64,000 nucleotides of DNA from Portunus trituberculatus (GCF_017591435.1 NC_059302.1:28732419-28796418), one strand, 5' to 3'. Counted from the stretch's first letter, positions 13,009 to 25,833 are shown. Program-made: numbers and translations. The notes: a model not told the origin generated them from the sequence alone.

Positions 13009-13425
13009 AAGGGCAAGGTTTAACGATGGATGCTGAGAGAAAAATAAAGAAAAGGAAAAGAAAATGAACAGCTTGCCTTCACCCAGCTTCCCACGCCACG
13101 ATGTCCACTTGTTTTCCCTCAAATGTTTATCTCGTCTTGTTGCGGCAAGTTTCTTCTCATCCCACATTCCCTCTGTTCTGCCTCCTTTCCTTCCTTCCTC
13201 CTCCTTGTTGGTCTCCTTGGTTTTCAGAATCTTCATGTTTGTTTCATCTGCTTCCTTCCATGATTCAAAAGGCTCTTCCCACAAACCAGATGCTCGACAC
13301 GCGAGGAAAAGGCTAGTTAGTCATCATATGTGTGGTGAAGGGAACATGAATGATTAAGTCGTATGAGCTTCCAGGACTAGGACAAGAAGTGGCTCTGTGG
13401 TGCTAAAAGTGATGATGTTCTGTAA
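12634..13425. other. No recognisable gene; (CT)n at 12976-13006
   Basis: Unique sequence with a 31-bp CT tract. A frame at 13006-13284 (-) has no domain that I recognise. Confidence 0.55.
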
Positions 13426-13690
13426 TTATCTGGTGAGTAATCTGAAGTCTGGTCAAACGACGCTACATTAATGATAAAAAATATGATAAGAGATAGTAAG
13501 AATTATATTTGAGCCTTGCTGAGTTAACATTAATGAGTGATCCGAAGCTTTGTTTTGTGATTATCTGGTGAGTAATTTGAAGTCTGGCCAAAAACGACGC
13601 TACATTAATGATAACAATTATGATAAGAGAGAGTAAGAATTATATCAGAGTCTTGCTGAGTTAACATCTAGTGAGTAATCTGAAGCTTGA
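13426..13690 (+). repeat. 135-bp tandem duplication with partial third copy
   Basis: TTATCTGGTGAGTAAT starts at 13426 and 13561. Both copies share AGTCTGG.CA, ACGACGCTACATTAATGATA, ATGATAAGAGA.AGTAAGAA and CTTGCTGAGTTAACAT in the same order. A third shortened start follows at about 13666. Confidence 0.9.
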
Positions 13691-13877
13691 CTCTAGAAAA
13701 GAACACTAATATGAGTACTGACGACAAGACGATAAGAGAACCAAGAGTAGGATCGAAAATTTGAACAAGAGTCGTATCAAAATCGTGTTCATGATGTTTA
13801 TTCTTCACGTATTACATTATGTTCAGAACTCTGTATTTTTAGTATGTAATCTGAAGCTTGGCTAAGAAAAAAGGAGA

Positions 13878-14081
13878 GAAAAAAAAAGCTTAAACATTAA
13901 CGGTAACAAAACCTAAAATGAAGATAGAAAAAATCGAACAGTAATCGTATTTAGATCCAGTTCATGATGTTTAAATAAAAAGAAAAAAAGCTTATATATC
14001 AACGGCAACAAAACCTAAAATGAAGGTCGAAAAAATGAACAGTAATCGTATTTAGATCCAGTTCATGATGTTTAGTCTTCG
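13878..14081 (+). repeat. 102-bp tandem duplication
   Basis: Shared order in both copies: AAAAAAGCTT, CGG(T/C)AACAAAACCTAAAATG, CAGTAATCGTATTTAGATCC, AGTTCATGATGTTTA. An older relative of the last part (GTTCATGATGTTTATTCTTC) is at about 13788. Confidence 0.92.
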
Positions 14082-14560
14082 CGTTTTAGACAGTAAAGAA
14101 TGACTAGTTCTGACACTCTCCTCCGTCCTGTCGTCAAACTCTGCCTACTAAACATTTTCAAAGACAAAATTATACAAGATGTTTTTCTACAATACTTGAC
14201 CTCTAACATTTAATTCTCAGTAAAAAAAAAAAAAAAAAACAACAAACATCTGCAGTATCTTTTCATTGAACTAGTGTCAGGACGCAATATTATAAGGAAA
14301 TCTTTCAAAGTTATAGAGAAAGTGGGATAGATATGGTAAAAATTGGAGTAATTACACTTTATTTATTTAGTTTCTTATAGTTTCCACACCTGCTTCATAA
14401 TATCGCGTCGTTACCTTGAGGTTGTTTGATTTTTTTTTGCAATATTCCACAAGTCTGTCTATTTATGGCCTCTTCTTTCTTTGCTACGATGCTTCTTTTA
14501 CTTCACGTTTCTTTTCTCTGTATGAAGAGTTGCGTATGAGCTTTTCTTCCTTTTGATCAT
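14082..14560. other. No recognisable gene
   Basis: AT-rich unique sequence with an 18-base A run near 14222. Confidence 0.55.
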
Positions 14561-14735
14561 TGCTATTCTCCTCCTCCTCCTCTTCTTCTTCTCTTCCTCC
14601 TCCTCCTCCTCCTCCTCTTTCTCCTCGTCGTCTTCATCTTGCACAACCACTTTGCTTTGTCTCGTGTCTCCTTCCTTCTCATCTTCTTTCTCTTACACGA
14701 CTTTCACTCCTCCTCCTCCTCCTCCTCCTCCTCTC
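14561..14735 (+). repeat. Imperfect (CTC)n and (TTC)n tracts
   Basis: CTC triplets at about 14569-14630 and 14707-14732 separated by degenerate pyrimidine sequence. Confidence 0.88.
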
Positions 14736-14817
14736 TTCATCTTCTTTCATATTCTTCTCTTTTCTTCTTCTCATTTTCCTACAAATGGAAACATCTCCTT
14801 CTTAACTCACTCACACT

Positions 14818-14950
<133 letters not shown>

Positions 14951-15055
14951 TTTCCTCCTCCTCCTCCTCGTCTGGGCAACCACCAATCACGGAGGATAAA
15001 TGGAGGAATGTTTGAGGAGGAAGGGAGGAGTCAGCGAGTTGTCACCTCCCGCAGA

Positions 15056-15255
15056 CTGGAGGAGGAGGAGGAGGAGGAGGAGGAGGAGGAAGAGGAGGAG
15101 GAAGAAGAGGAGGAGGGCGAGAAAAGAAAGATGAAGGAAAGTGAGAAGACAAGTGGATAAGAAGAAAGAGGAAAAAAGAGGAAACTGAGAATGAGAAGGA
15201 GGAGCAGGAGGAGAAAGAGGAAGAGGAAGAGGAGGAGGAGGAGGAGGAGGAGGAA
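15056..15255 (+). repeat. Two (GGA)n tracts in purine-rich sequence
   Basis: GGA at 15056-15118 and 15218-15255 joined by GAAA/GGAA-rich sequence. Confidence 0.92.
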
Positions 15256-15531
15256 AGGAGCTTGAAATATAAAGGAAACGTGGGTAAAGAATACAACAAA
15301 TCATGAAGAAAAGAAGAACACTTGAGAAGACGAAGACAAACTGGGAGAGAATGCGAATGAGGAGGAATGGATAGAAATGGAAGTGAGTGGTGATACGAAG
15401 AAGGAAAGAAGAAAGGAAGGAAGAAAGGAAGGTAGATAAGAATGAGTGAAGACAGGAAGGAAGTTGAGCAGAATATTTCACACGCAAATCAAATCACTAA
15501 TAGAATACAACCCATGAAAGCGTATCCTCAT

Positions 15532-15726
15532 AACCACCACCACCACCACCACAGCTATTTCGTTCACCACGCTCACTACTAACACTCCCACCGATTCAAT
15601 TAACACTACTAACACTGCCACTATCACCACCACCACCACCACCATCGTAAAATAAAAAAAATATTGTATAATTTAGTTTTTAGATTTTTTGCGGTCTAAT
15701 CACCACCACCACCACCACCACCACCA
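15532..15726 (+). repeat. Three short (CAC)n tracts
   Basis: CAC runs at about 15533-15552, 15623-15644 and 15701-15726, each 20-26 bp. Confidence 0.9.
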
Positions 15727-15728
15727 TC

Positions 15729-15988
15729 TCTACAACTACAACGTGTCTCATTTACTTATTTGTCTCAATTATTGCTCTGATATGTTCCTCACTATACCGC
15801 TCACCCACAAGACTGTCCCAAACGCTTGCACATTCTTCCTTCCTTCTTTCCTTCCATCACTACAACTACAACGCGTCTCATTTACTTATTTGTCTCAATT
15901 ATTCCTTTGATATGCTTCTCACTATGCCACTCACCCGCAAGACCGTCCCAAACACTTACACATCCTTCCTTCTTTCCTTTCTTCCTTC
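15729..15988 (+). repeat. 130-bp tandem duplication
   Basis: TACAACTACAACG(T/C)GTCTC starts at 15731 and 15861. Both copies continue with TTTACTTATTTGTCTCAATT, TGATATG.T.CTCACTAT, CTCACC.GCAAGAC.GTCCC and CCTTC tracts. Confidence 0.93.
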
Positions 15989-16161
15989 CAGCAGCTGCGT
16001 TTGTCACATCTGTTCCTCCACCTTAACTTTCTGTATCATAACTATGCATTTCAAAGTTCTGGCATACTGTGGACTTGTATTTGTCTTGCTGTGTATGTGT
16101 GTGCGTTATCTGTTAGCATTTGTAGCTGGGGTGTATTCTGGATGTCCTTATCTTCGTGTTC

Positions 16162-16375
16162 TTAATCTCTTCAGTACAATGACGAGCTCCCATATTCATT
16201 CTGCTTACTATTTGGTGATTTTATACAGCTCAAGAAATTTATGTGGGTGATTGAAATAGTATAGACTGTAGCTATTAATCTTCCGACCTCCACAGACCTT
16301 TCCTAATGTCAATAAATGATCTAATCGTAAAAAAAAACTCAAGGTAAAAATGTGTCCCAGTATTGAAGGGGTTAA
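16162..16375 (+). mobile_element. TTAA-flanked MITE-like element, copy 1
   Basis: This 214-bp segment matches the reverse complement of 57050-57260 along its whole length with few gaps. Landmarks: CATATTCATTCTGC.TACTA, TTGGTGATTTTAT.CAGCT, GACCTCCA.AGACC and CTAATGTCAATA. Its ends are TTAATCTCTTCAGTAC and the reverse complement of TTAACCCCTTCAATAC, so it has terminal inverted repeats of about 16 bp. TTAA lies at each edge, the target typical of piggyBac-type elements. It carries no transposase. Confidence 0.75.
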
Positions 16376-17184
<809 letters not shown>

Positions 17185-17303
17185 CCTCTAAAAATTTGGA
17201 AGCAATCGTGAGAAAGAAGAGAAAGAAGATTATCCCCAAAGATTCTCAAATTCTCCCCACAAGCCTCAATCTTCTGCAGCATCACCTTTGCTACCAGATG
17301 GAC

Positions 17304-17305
<2 letters not shown>

Positions 17306-17338
<33 letters not shown>
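17306..17338 (+). repeat. (CT)n, about 16 units
   Basis: Pure CT tract in pyrimidine-rich sequence extending to about 17480. Confidence 0.95.
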
Positions 17339-17341
<3 letters not shown>

Positions 17342-17695
17342 CACTGCACGTCTCCGATCTCTTCTCATACAGTTACTCTCTATCCTTCTTCCTTCCTCAT
17401 TCCTTTTTCCTACATTACCTTCTTCTATCCTCCCTTAACTTCTATCCCTATTCTTTCCTCCCTCTTTTCCCTCGAGGGCTGAAACTTTTCCCTACTGTCT
17501 CACCTCCTTTAATCTACACCATCAGCACCCACGGTCTTAACTCACTGACCCTCGATCCTTTCTAAAACCAAAGATAGATTTACTTTTCTTTATTTACATG
17601 CTTCCTCTGACTCCCTTCGCTGTTCCTCAAACATTCCCACTGCCTTTCCTCGCGCTAACATTGGTTTCCAGAGAGCCAACTGAATCCCTGATCTT

Positions 17696-17696
<1 letters not shown>

Positions 17697-17764
<68 letters not shown>
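17697..17764 (+). repeat. (GA)n, about 34 units
   Basis: Pure GA. First of six GA arrays in a row on this strand up to 21.6 kb. Confidence 0.97.
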
Positions 17765-17766
<2 letters not shown>

Positions 17767-17809
17767 GCTCCTCCTCCACCTCCTTCTAAATGGATGGACA
17801 GAGAGAGAA

Positions 17810-17953
17810 AATGTTTATATAGATAGATAAACAGAATGATAGACAGACATAGATAAAAACAGATAAATAGATAAATATGCCGACGGATAGACAGACAATT
17901 ATATAAGTAGATATATTGAGAGATGAATAAACGGATAGATATATGGATAAACA

Positions 17954-18007
<54 letters not shown>
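17810..18007 (+). repeat. Degenerate GATA/GACA run ending in (GA)n
   Basis: AGATAGATAAACAGA-like units for about 145 bp, then a pure GA array at 17957-18007. Confidence 0.9.
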
Positions 18008-18008
<1 letters not shown>

Positions 18009-18669
18009 AATCATATAGTAAAAGTAAGGTTGTGGATGGAAAAGGTCATGGCACAGATGTCAGGGCGTAACCTCCCCTTTAACTTTCCAACGAAACCTGC
18101 CGCTACTCTCTCCCGCCGCCACCTGGCAGAGGGGAGAGGGAGGCGAGGGGAGAGAGGGGAAAAGGGGAAGAGAGATGGGAAAAAAGAGGAAAAACTACTA
18201 GTGAAAACAGAAAACAGGGGAAATAGCTAATAGAAGAAGCAGATAAAAGGATAATTGAAGAGACCAAAAGAAGAAAAGTAAGGAAGAAGGAGGAGAATAT
18301 ATGAATAAAAGAAAAAAAAGAAGAATACAAAGGTAGAAGGACTAGTAGAAGAAATGGATATATGAAGGAAATAAAGGAAGTGAGAGAGAAACAGAGGAGA
18401 AATGAAAGAAAAAGAAGAGGAAAGGATGAAAGAGGGGGAAAAAGATAAAACGAGAGATATAGAGGGAAACAGCGATAAAAGAACTAAAACAAACAGGTAT
18501 ATGAAGAAGAAAAGGAAAATGAGAAGAAAAGAACAAATAGGGAAAAGACAGAAATAAATAGGAAAAAAAGAAAAAAATAGAATATAAATAAAACAGAGGA
18601 CAGATAATTAATAGAAACAGATATGTGAAAGGAAAACGGGAGTGAGAGAAAGAGAGGAAAAGAGGAAAG

Positions 18670-18960
18670 CTGAAGAGAAGAGACGATAAGAGAAGATAAT
18701 GAAAGAGATAGTGGGAAAACAATGACAAAAAGAAGAGGAAAGGTAAACATAATGATAGGGAGAAGAGAAGAAAAAATAAGAAGAGAAAGAAAAGAAAAGA
18801 AAAGAGGAAAACGGAAGAGAAAAGACGATAAGAGAAGATAGTGGAAGAGATAGTGGGAAAACAATGGAAAAAAAAGAGAAAAGCTAAACATAATAATAAG
18901 GAGAAGAGGAGAAAAAAAAGACGATGAGAAAGAAAAGAAAAGAGAAGAGAGAAAAAAAAA
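18670..18960 (+). repeat. About 144-bp tandem duplication in purine tract
   Basis: AGACGATAAGAGAAGATA occurs at 18681 and 18825. It is followed in both by GAAGAGATAGTGGGAAAAC or a variant, AATG.(C/A)AAAA, TAAACATAAT and GGAGAAGAG. Confidence 0.88.
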
Positions 18961-19441
18961 ATGACTAAGACAGCGAAGAAAAGAAAATAACACAAAATGA
19001 AAGAAAATATTTAAGAAAACAGGAAAAAACAAAGAAAAAGAAAAGATTGATAGGATAAAAAACAAGAATAAGAGAGATAACAAAAGAAAACAACACCATA
19101 AATGCCTATGAGAGCAATAAAGGAGGATAAAGGGAGGAGAATGGAAGGAAGGAAAAGGAGAGGGAAAGACTGAGAGAAAATGTGGAGGAGGGAGAGGAAA
19201 GGTTTACAAGAGAATGATTACTTGTATTATTTTTTTTTTATCTCCACTAAAGCTCTTGATCAGCCTCTCCTCCTTGCACCTACTTGCTAAGAGAGGAGGA
19301 GGAGGAGGAGGAGGAGGAGGAGGAGGAGGAGGAGGAGGAGGAGAGGAGGAGGAGGAGGAGGAGGAGGAGGAGGAGGAGGAGTTGAAAAAAGAGCAAAAAT
19401 GTGAAAAAGAATGATAAGGTCGGACAAGATAAAAATTGGAT

Positions 19442-19594
<153 letters not shown>

Positions 19595-19821
19595 GAATAA
19601 AAGAAAACCGAAAACAGTATGAACGAAGACAAAAAGAAAGAAGAAAACGAGGAAGAAAAGAAGAAGAAAGAAAAAGAAGGAAGAGAAGACATAAAACTGA
19701 AGAAAGCGAGAAAAGGAAGATTGGAGAAAATTTGGAAGGAGAAAACGAACAAGAAGAAGAAAAACGAGAAGAAAGAAGAAAGAAAGATAAAATGAAGGAA
19801 GGAAGGAAGGAAGGAAACAGA

Positions 19822-19880
<59 letters not shown>

Positions 19881-19999
19881 AACCACGCAATGAACTCCAA
19901 ACGTCAGATAGGTGGAGGACATCGAGTGATTTATGTGGATTTATGTGGCGAGATTTGATTTACGTAGCGGTCATGACCCAGAGCGAGAGAGAGAGCGAG

Positions 20000-20065
<66 letters not shown>

Positions 20066-20345
20066 ACACTTCAGCCAACCAAGAATTTTGCACATCTTTC
20101 TCTTTTCCTTCCATCACTTCTAGCCACAAAAAAATGGAAAAAAGAGGGAAAGAAAAATATCCTACAATCTCAGTGTGTGTGCGAGGATGTGGTGTAGAGT
20201 GGAGAGGGAATGGTAGGGGATTGACTGACTGATGCCTGGAGGAGGAGGAGGAGGAGGAGGAGGAGGAGGAGGAGGAGGAGGAGGAGGAGGAGGAGGAGAA
20301 GGAGGAGGAAGAGGAAGAGGTGTAGAAGGAGGAAAAGAATGAAGA

Positions 20346-20398
20346 ATGAATGATAATGATGGTGATGACAATGATGATGATAATGGTGAAGATGATGG

Positions 20399-20431
<33 letters not shown>
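20346..20431 (+). repeat. (GAT)n
   Basis: Imperfect GAT/AAT/GGT triplets ending in about nine pure GAT units. Confidence 0.93.
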
Positions 20432-20435
<4 letters not shown>

Positions 20436-20894
20436 TTTGCACGGAAATGTAAGTGGTATAGTGGTATTAATGACATGGAAGGAAAGAAGGAAGGAAGAAA
20501 GGAAAGAAGAAAGGAGGGAAAGAAGGAAGAATGAGATATGGAAACGAAGAAAAGAGAAAAGGAAATAAGAAAATAATGAAGAAAAAAGAACGAAGAAAAA
20601 AAAACCAAAAGGATATGAAAAGAAAAAAAAAAAGAAATAGAAAGAAAGAAGGAGGAAAAGAAGGAAGAATGAAAAATGGAAACAAAGAAAAGAGAAAGTA
20701 ATGAAAAAAAAAGGAGCGAATAAAGAAAACGAAGGAAGGAAAGGAAAGGAACACTGATGCGAGAAAATGAATATATGAAAGGAAAACAAGAAATGGGGGT
20801 GAAAAAGTTCTGATTTATATAAAGAAAGTATCAAAAAAGTTAAGAGCCATAAGACTGTTGATGTTTTCTATCTCGGAGCTCAAAACAGGATAGA

Positions 20895-21315
20895 GAATTG
20901 GAACTATGAGAGTACTAAAAGTGTAAGATTTGAAAGACTTTTAAAACTTCAAAAGCAGGATGAAAAAAAAAAAGATGAAGTGGAAAAAAAGTAAATAAAA
21001 AAATAGAAAAACGAATAGAGAATAGATAAATGAACTATGAGAGTACTAAAAGAGTAAGATTTGAAAGACTTTTAAAACTTCAAAAAGAGGATAAAAAAAA
21101 GAAAAGGGATCAAATGAATGTCAGAGACGGAGCATTAGTGGAAAAAATAAAGTAAATAAAAATTGAGAAACGAATGAATGAAATAAAGGAACAAGAAAAA
21201 GAAAAAAGTCAGAGGTTACAGTTTAGAGATTTACAAGTTAGAGAAACGAATGAATGAAATAAAACAACAAGAAAAAGAAAAAGTCAGACAGAAGTCACAG
21301 TTTAGAAGAAATTTA
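20895..21315 (+). repeat. Two local duplications, 130 bp and about 76 bp
   Basis: GAACTATGAGAGTACTAAAA begins at 20902 and 21032, continuing with GTAAGATTTGAAAGACTTTT and AAAACTTCAAAA. A second pair at about 21164 and 21240 shares GAGAAACGAATGAATGAAAT, ACAAGAAAAAGAAAAA and CAGTTTAGA. Confidence 0.9.
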
Positions 21316-21590
21316 CAAATAAAAGAGTGAATAAATTAATAAAAATTCCCTGAGCAGAAAAGCTACAAAGATGAATCAGACAACAACCAGGATAAAAAAG
21401 AAAAGAAAATAGAGAGCCAGCAGAATATTTGATGAGAGACTAAAAAAAAAAAAACTATAAGTAGGTAAATGACCCCGCCCCCAAAAAAAAAAAGAGGAAT
21501 AAATAGATGTATAGACTCATTAGGGAACATAGAAACAGAATAAATACATAATAATAAACACAAGAAAGAAGATACACGTCAAAAAAACCC

Positions 21591-21592
<2 letters not shown>

Positions 21593-21625
<33 letters not shown>
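21593..21625 (+). repeat. (GA)n, about 16 units
   Basis: Pure GA tract. Confidence 0.95.
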
Positions 21626-21628
<3 letters not shown>

Positions 21629-21720
21629 CTTCACCCAAGGCAGTGATAAGAGAAGGTTGTAAATTCAAGAAAAATAATGAATTGAGGAAATGTTTGGTAG
21701 GACAGTGTGGAGGGCGTGGG

Positions 21721-21971
21721 AGGAAGAGGAGGAGGAGGAGGAGGAGGAGGAGGAGGAGGAGGAGGAAAAGAAGAAGGATGAGGAAAAGAGGATGAAGGAG
21801 AGGGAGAGGAGGAGGAGGAGGAGAAGGAGGAGGAGGAGGAGGAGGAGGAGGAGGAGGAGGAGGAGGAAAAGAAGAAGGATGAGGAAAAGAGGATGAAGGA
21901 GAGGGAGAGGAGGAGGAGGAGGAGGAGGAGGAGGAGGAGGAGGAGGAGGAAGAGGAGGAGGAGGAGGAGGA
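21721..21971 (+). repeat. (GGA)n with a 100-bp duplicated block
   Basis: GGA arrays alternate with AAAAGAAGAAGGATGAGG and AAAAGAGGATGAAGGAGAGG, the pair occurring twice about 100 bp apart. Slippage of the whole compound unit is the simplest reading. Confidence 0.92.
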
Positions 21972-22024
21972 AATTAAGAAGAGAATATGTAAGTAGTTTA
22001 TAGTAGTGAATTACACAGTGGTGA

Positions 22025-22057
22025 TGGTGATTCTGATGATTCTGATGATGATGATTC

Positions 22058-22089
<32 letters not shown>

Positions 22090-22179
22090 GGAAGGCGAAC
22101 GTAAAAGTGACAGGATATGAAAGAAAACGAGAAACGAAATTGAAATGATCTGTCCTATTACTGGTTGTTATTTTCTCTT

Positions 22180-22213
<34 letters not shown>
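22025..22213 (+). repeat. (GAT)n and (TTG)n tracts
   Basis: GAT with CTGATGATT interruptions at 22025-22088; pure TTG at about 22177-22212. Confidence 0.92.
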
Positions 22214-22328
22214 TGTTTTTGTTATTCACACTATTACTGTTATTATCACTATCATCAGTCACTATCACTACTACTATTTTTCCAAGATCATTTTAAAACT
22301 AAACATATACTAATTTAGATGAAAGTAG

Positions 22329-22329
<1 letters not shown>

Positions 22330-22404
<75 letters not shown>
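22330..22404 (+). repeat. (CT)n(GT)n compound
   Basis: About 17 CT units pass directly into about 20 GT units, one base changed at the border. Confidence 0.96.
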
Positions 22405-22407
<3 letters not shown>

Positions 22408-22980
22408 TTCCTCGTGTAAATCTTCCATGCTCAGGTAATGAATGACAAAGAAGGAAAAGGCGTCGCTCGTTCCCCGTGAATGCTAAATGACAACAATTTA
22501 TTATCAATTTATTAAAGTCGGGATGAAAAAAATTAATTATAAAAGAAAACGGAAATCTTCACGACAAAAAAAAAAATAATAGATGAACCTGCCGTTACAT
22601 TTTTCCTCTCATCCTTTTTTTTTCCTTCCGTTTTCTAAGAGAGAATTAAAGGGTAAAAGCATGGCCTTCCAAGGGAGGACTCAAAGGAAACGGGAGAGCA
22701 GGAATGAAAGGGAATGGATAAAGAGGGTTGAAACTAGAGGGTAGGATGAATGTAATGAGAAGAGGGGATGCATGAAAGAGGAAAGGAAGAGGAGGGGAAG
22801 AGGAGTTGGGGTGCGGGGTTCTTAGTTACTGCATCAAGAGGAAAGGGAAGGAAAAATGTGAGTGAGGGAGAGAGTATCAGAAAAACAGTGTGGAGTGTAA
22901 GTAAAGTTGATACACTAGAAAAAAGAATCTGCTGTGGAGGAAATAAATGGCATGTATACAAGTGTTATTGACATATACAT

Positions 22981-23078
22981 CCATACATACATACATACAT
23001 ACACATATCTTAACACATACATATCTACGGACCTAAGTACATACATAGCACATATTAGCCAAAGCACAATATATAGCA

Positions 23079-23122
<44 letters not shown>

Positions 23123-23203
23123 TCCCCACACACACACACACACACACACACACCGACCCACCCACCCACCCACACACACACACACACACAAACACACACA
23201 CTA
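22981..23203 (+). repeat. (ACAT)n, (CT)n and (CA)n(CCCA)n(CA)n cluster
   Basis: ACAT at about 22981-23003, CT at 23083-23117, CA at 23127-23152, a CCCA block to 23170, then CA to 23200. Confidence 0.93.
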
Positions 23204-23358
23204 ATTACCTTACCTGTCCTTATGCTACTAGAGTCACCTGGCGGGAAAACTCCTGACATCCAATTAACACTTTTTAATCTCGCCGCGACTTTCATGAATG
23301 GCTAAACTGCTGCAATTTGGTGCACACATAGGGATTTGGGACCGTGCTCCCCCTCGCG

Positions 23359-23362
<4 letters not shown>

Positions 23363-23443
<81 letters not shown>
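23363..23443 (+). repeat. (CA)n, about 40 units, abutting a SINE
   Basis: Pure CA ending exactly at the first base of the SINE head. Confidence 0.97.
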
Positions 23444-23445
<2 letters not shown>

Positions 23446-23734
23446 CCCGGTAGCTCAGTGGTTAGAGCGCTAGCTTCACAAGCCAGATGACCGGGGTTCG
23501 ATTCCCCGGCCGGGTGGAGATATTTGGGTGTGTCTCCTTTCACGTGTAGCCCCTGTTCACCTAGCAGTGAGTAGGTACGGGATGTAAATCGATGAGTTGT
23601 GACCTTGTTGTCTCGGTGTGTGGTGTGTGCCTGGTCTCAGGCCTATCCGAAGATCGGAAACAATGAGCTCTGAGCTCGTTCCGTAGGGTAACGTCTGACT
23701 GTCTCGTCAGAGACTGCAGCAGATCAAACAGTAA

Positions 23735-23736
<2 letters not shown>
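23444..23736 (+). mobile_element. tRNA-derived SINE
   Basis: The first 75 bp form a tRNA-like head. The A box TAGCTCAGTGG (23451-23461) and B box GGTTCGATTCC (23495-23505) match the Pol III consensus. The T stem CGGGG/CCCCG is perfect and the anticodon loop TTCACAA would read CAC (Val). One base is missing from the acceptor-to-D-arm junction and one anticodon-stem pair is mismatched, so it should not be a working tRNA. A body of about 220 bp follows and ends ATCAAACAGTAAATTACA before a CA tract. I cannot see target-site duplications because both flanks are CA repeat. Confidence 0.8.

Positions 23737-23771
<35 letters not shown>
23737..23771 (+). repeat. (CA)n at the SINE 3' end
   Basis: About 17 units directly after the SINE body, a likely tail-derived microsatellite. 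Confidence 0.95.
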
Positions 23772-23774
<3 letters not shown>

Positions 23775-23867
23775 GCGCGCGTTCTGGCTTTAAGAACAAT
23801 TTTCTTGCTGTAGGACGACGGAAAATTTTCTCGAAAGGAGATAAGAGGTAAGAATTAAAGAGGAAGA

Positions 23868-24203
23868 AGAAGAGGAGGAGGAGGAGGAGGAGGAGGAGGA
23901 GGAGGAGGAGGAGGAGGAGGAGGAAGAAGAAGAAGAGGAGGAGGAGGAGGCGCATGCTGTACATTGTAAGAAGCAACCCATTGAATATTCCCTCACACAA
24001 ACCTAGGCCGCGTTCCGAGATTAGCAGGAAAACACAGAGGAGGAGAAGGAGGACTGAGAACACAACACTAATCTACACCGGGGCCAGAAGAAGAAAACTG
24101 ACAACAACAACAACAGAAGAAAGGAAGAAAAAGATCAAATATTTCTTGCCTAATGGGATGGAGGAAGAAGAGGATGAAGAGAAGGAGGAGGAAGAGGAGG
24201 GGG

Positions 24204-24235
<32 letters not shown>

Positions 24236-24250
24236 TGAGGAGGAGGAGGA
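23868..24250 (+). repeat. Two (GGA)n/(GAA)n tracts
   Basis: GGA with GAA edges at 23868-23950 and more degenerate GGA at 24160-24250, with unique sequence between. Confidence 0.94.
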
Positions 24251-24441
24251 GGGTTAAGAGGCGAGAGGCTATGAAGACGACCAATGAGGAAGGAGGTATA
24301 TGGGTACAATACACAAAGGAAGCCACCCATTCTTCCTCCTCACCTGACAGACAGACAGGTGCACGGGCGACGAACACCTGACACCACACCTTTGAACGAC
24401 AGGTAAGTGACAAGGGAGCCCAGGAACAAATTACATTACCC

Positions 24442-24442
<1 letters not shown>

Positions 24443-24513
<71 letters not shown>
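24443..24513 (+). repeat. (GA)n, about 35 units
   Basis: Pure GA tract. Confidence 0.97.
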
Positions 24514-24515
<2 letters not shown>

Positions 24516-24867
24516 CACAACCAGAGCGACAAACAGACAGCCACACGGACGGACAGACAAGGAAAGCTAAAGAAATTGACTCCTTTCATTACTCTCTAGG
24601 AAGGTTTCAAATTATCATGTAGAACTAAATGTGTAGACACCACAAAGCACGGTGTTTCATCCTATCTTGGCCGAGCTGAGCGCCTTCGGGATATAAAGGT
24701 AAGAAAAACACCCCCAGGTAATGAGGAAAGGGAAGGACCTTCACATATAGGCCCTGGGGAACACCCTTTAATTACTCGATTTAAATGCAAGATCTTCCTC
24801 TCTTTTCTTCGGTGTCTAGTTCCCTTGACGGCTCTCCCCCTCCTCAAGGTGTCTTTCTTCTGCTGAT

Positions 24868-24952
24868 GGAGGAGGAGGAGGAGCAGGAAGAGGAGGAGGA
24901 GGAGGAGGAGGAGGAGGAGGAGGAGGAGGAGGAGGAGGAGGAGGAGGAGGAG
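24868..24952 (+). repeat. (GGA)n, about 27 units
   Basis: GGA with one GCA and one GAA interruption near the left end. Confidence 0.96.
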
Positions 24953-25374
24953 ATGAGAATTAAAGCCGTGTAAGAAAAAAAAAAACTTAAAGACTTAGAA
25001 AACAGAAGTGAGAACGGAAGCAAAAATAGAACCAAACATGGAACAAAAGAAGAGATTAAAGTTAGAAATGAAAAGACCCCCAAAAAACATCAAACTAGAA
25101 TTAATATGAGCGAAAATGTAAGTAAATAAGAAAAAGTAGAACAGTGATGGAAACTGACGTAGATGAGGAGTGACGAAAAGGAAAAGCAAATGGGGAGTAG
25201 TGGAAACAAGATGGCAAAAATGACAACAGTGTACGTATGCCATGTGGAGAGAGTGGCGTGGATGTGGATGGCAGGTGAGTGAGCGAGGGAGGGAACACGG
25301 TCCTCCAGTCACTGCCACACGGAGTTGTGATCTTGAACTTCAAATTAGGATATATAAAAAAAAACGCTAACATG

Positions 25375-25377
<3 letters not shown>

Positions 25378-25453
<76 letters not shown>
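25378..25453 (+). repeat. (CA)n, about 38 units
   Basis: Pure CA tract. Confidence 0.97.
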
Positions 25454-25456
<3 letters not shown>

Positions 25457-25833
25457 TAGAAAAGAAAATCAACTCAGTATCACCAAATGAGGTAATAATG
25501 CACACACATGTACTAATAAAATGACAATCACAACCAGAACACCACCAATAACAACAACAACAACAGCAACAACGAACACCAAGAAGGAAGACACGCTAGG
25601 CAATCTCCATGCACGAAAAAAAAGTGAAAAGAAAAAAAACACACTTCTACTAACAAACCGAAAAAAAAGCACTACAAAAAACAAGTGAAGATGTGAATTA
25701 CCTTCTTCATTGACAGGCGTGAGTTGAGGCGAGGTGAGTGGTGAGTGGTGAGTGTGGAGTAGTTCGCTAGCCGGAGCTGTGTGTGTTGTGTCTCCAGGGA
25801 AGTAAACCAGATAACAACCCTCATGTTAAATGC

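Noticed and set aside
19971..20834. 287-codon minus-strand frame
   Set aside because: Product of GA, GGA and GAT arrays plus GGAA-rich DNA.
23444..23518. Functional tRNA-Val(CAC) gene
   Set aside because: One base missing after the acceptor stem, a mismatch in the anticodon stem, and a SINE body follows.
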